Assembly: GCA_018882825.1 (NCBI GenBank)
Contig: VERC01000036.1
Location: 1-13,407, forward strand
Reading direction: 5' to 3'
DNA length: 13,407 bases
Source: Acidimicrobiia bacterium
GTDB lineage: Bacteria > Actinomycetota > Acidimicrobiia > Acidimicrobiales > Acidimicrobilacustridaceae
The translations under genes and the position numbers were made by a program. The notes below the pieces were generated by a model. That model had not been told where the DNA came from, did no database searches, and worked only from the letters and a program-made list of their open reading frames with translations. Positions 12,181 to 13,407 of this stretch are shown piece after piece; within the stretch, counting starts at the first letter, position 1; each line of letters starts with the position of its first letter.

Positions 12181-13407
12181 TCACTCGCCCACCGGCTCCA
12201 GCGGCGCCCACGCCAGGAGGAGTCGCTTCTCCCCCACCGAGGGGAAGCGCACCACCGCCTCGGTCTTGTCGCCGGTGCCCTCCAGGGCGAGGATCACGCC
12301 CTCGCCGAACTTGCCGTGCCGCACGTCGTCGCCCACCTTCAGCCCCAGTCGATCGGCACCGCTGGGCTCGGGCGGAGCCGGACGCAGCGCCGCCTCCCGG
12401 GCCTCGTCCCGCCGGGACCGTCCGCCGATGACCGAGCCCGACCACTCGTCGTCATCGGCCCGCCGACCCCACTCGCCGGACCGGTCGCCCCGACCCCAGG
12501 TGCCCGTGGACCTCGACGCTGACGAACCGACGGTGCCGGTGGACCGTCGACTCCCCTTCACCGACTCCACCAACTGCTCGGGGATCTCGTCGAGGAAGCG
12601 GCTGGGCGGGTTGTACTGGGTGCTGCCGTACATCGTGCGGCACCACGCGTGCGAGAGATGGAGCCGTTCCTTGGCGCGTGTGATGCCGACGTAGGCCAGC
12701 CGGCGCTCCTCCTCCAACTCGTCGGGGTCGCCGATCGACCGGGAGTGGGGGAACACGCCGTCCTCCAGGCCGATCATGAACACGCACGGGAACTCGAGAC
12801 CCTTGGCCGAGTGGAGCGTCATGAGCACGACCGAGGACTCGTCGCCGTCGAGCGCGTCGATGTCGGCCACCAGACTCACCTGCTCGAGGAACTCGTCGAC
12901 CGAACCGACCTCGCGGGCCGCACCCACCAGTTCGGCGAGGTTCTCGATGCGACCGTCGGCCTCCACCGAGTGCTCGGCCTCCAGTTCGGCGACGTAACCG
13001 CTGCGCTGCAGCGCGGCCTCCAGCACCGCCGCGGGACCACTCTCGACCAACGGTGTGAGTTCGTCGAGGAGGGCGAGGAACGTGGCGATGCCCTTGGCCG
13101 CCTTGCCCGTCACCCCGGCGGCCGGGGCCTCGCGCAGGGCCTCGGTGAACGACAGGCCGTGGGCGCGCGCATGGGCGTCGAGTCGGCCCACCGATGACTC
13201 CCCCACCCCGCGCTTGGGCACGTTGAGCACTCGCTTGCAGCTGACCTCGTCGGCCGGGTTGACCGTCAGTCGCAGGTAGGCGAGCGCATCCTTCACCTCA
13301 CGGCGGTCGTAGAAGCGCGTGCCGCCGATCACCCTGTAGGAGATCCCCATGCGCACGAGGAACTCCTCGAGCACCCGGCTCTGGGCGTTGGTGCGATAGA
13401 GCACGGC
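12181..13407 (-). CDS. pcrA: ATP-dependent DNA helicase PcrA/UvrD (N-terminus beyond window)
   Basis: Superfamily 1A 3'-to-5' helicase of DNA repair and replication-fork clearance. Only the last 408 residues are visible; the ATPase Walker A part lies off the right edge, and the first visible GTG is internal. Numbering from the first visible residue: motif IV-like LYRTNAQSR (3-11), LNVPKRGVGESS (61-72, 2B domain), motif V VLMTLHSAKGLEFP (194-207) and motif VI EEERRLAYVGITRAKERL (232-249) with the arginine finger. Then come a Ser/Gly/Arg/Trp-rich linker (about 284-350) and a Tudor-like end, GDDVRHGKFGEGVILALEG (359-377), the RNA-polymerase-binding module of PcrA. LYRTNAQSR and the Tudor end favour PcrA (UvrD1) over UvrD2 or Rep. 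The stop is followed by a hairpin. Confidence 0.95.
   Translation of the reverse strand, partial: AVLYRTNAQSRVLEEFLVRMGISYRVIGGTRFYDRREVKDALAYLRLTVNPADEVSCKRVLNVPKRGVGESSVGRLDAHARAHGLSFTEALREAPAAGVTGKAAKGIATFLALLDELTPLVESGPAAVLEAALQRSGYVAELEAEHSVEADGRIENLAELVGAAREVGSVDEFLEQVSLVADIDALDGDESSVVLMTLHSAKGLEFPCVFMIGLEDGVFPHSRSIGDPDELEEERRLAYVGITRAKERLHLSHAWCRTMYGSTQYNPPSRFLDEIPEQLVESVKGSRRSTGTVGSSASRSTGTWGRGDRSGEWGRRADDDEWSGSVIGGRSRRDEAREAALRPAPPEPSGADRLGLKVGDDVRHGKFGEGVILALEGTGDKTEAVVRFPSVGEKRLLLAWAPLEPVGE

Noticed and set aside
1..13407. Search by eye for CRISPR repeats, transposases, tRNA genes, phage or defence genes
   Set aside because: Nothing was seen: all sequence is accounted for by the genes listed and gaps under 90 bases.

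Overview
The window reads as a compact, GC-rich stretch of an actinobacterial chromosome. The nearest match by protein style is an Acidimicrobiia-type (Ilumatobacter-like) bacterium; this is an inference from codon use, protein style and gene order, not from a database search. Coding density is very high. The longest non-coding gap is 89 bases, there is no RNA gene, insertion sequence or CRISPR array, and every long frame on the opposite strands is explained as a high-GC shadow.

Layout from left to right. (1) 1-538, minus: start of folD, cut by the window edge. (2) 577-2300, plus: dus (tRNA-dihydrouridine synthase) and maf (nucleotide pyrophosphatase), overlapping by one base and divergent from folD. 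(3) 2316-8559, all minus: an amidohydrolase of the D-aminoacylase family, purN, purH, a small glyoxalase-fold (VOC) protein, and a membrane protein that joins a four-helix DUF4239 domain to a LivJ-like solute-binding domain. Gaps are -3 to 20 bases, so this is probably one operon, perhaps with an extra internal start at purN. (4) 8588-10631, minus: sucD and sucC, the two subunits of succinyl-CoA synthetase. (5) 10721-11218, plus: a membrane-anchored protein resembling a Rieske domain that has lost its iron-sulfur ligands. (6) 11250-12128, minus: an EfeU/FTR1 iron permease with a DtxR/IdeR-like iron box over its promoter. (7) 12181-13407, minus: the C-terminal part of a PcrA/UvrD helicase, cut by the right edge.

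The core genes (pcrA, sucC, sucD, purN, purH, folD) occur in the same general order in other actinobacteria such as Streptomyces, so the backbone is ancestral. The interspersed genes (efeU, Rieske-like, amidohydrolase, VOC, DUF4239-SBP, dus-maf) look like lineage-specific insertions. FolD makes the 10-formyl-tetrahydrofolate that PurN and PurH consume for the two formyl transfers of purine synthesis.

The most notable observations are three. The DUF4239 / periplasmic-binding-protein fusion has a predicted topology that puts the binding domain outside the cell, and no ABC transporter gene lies nearby. The degenerate Rieske-like protein keeps exactly the structural disulfide pair. A repeated promoter arrangement places a TANNNT -10 element six bases before the start codon at several transcription-unit heads, which implies leaderless mRNAs; at efeU it is combined with an iron box.
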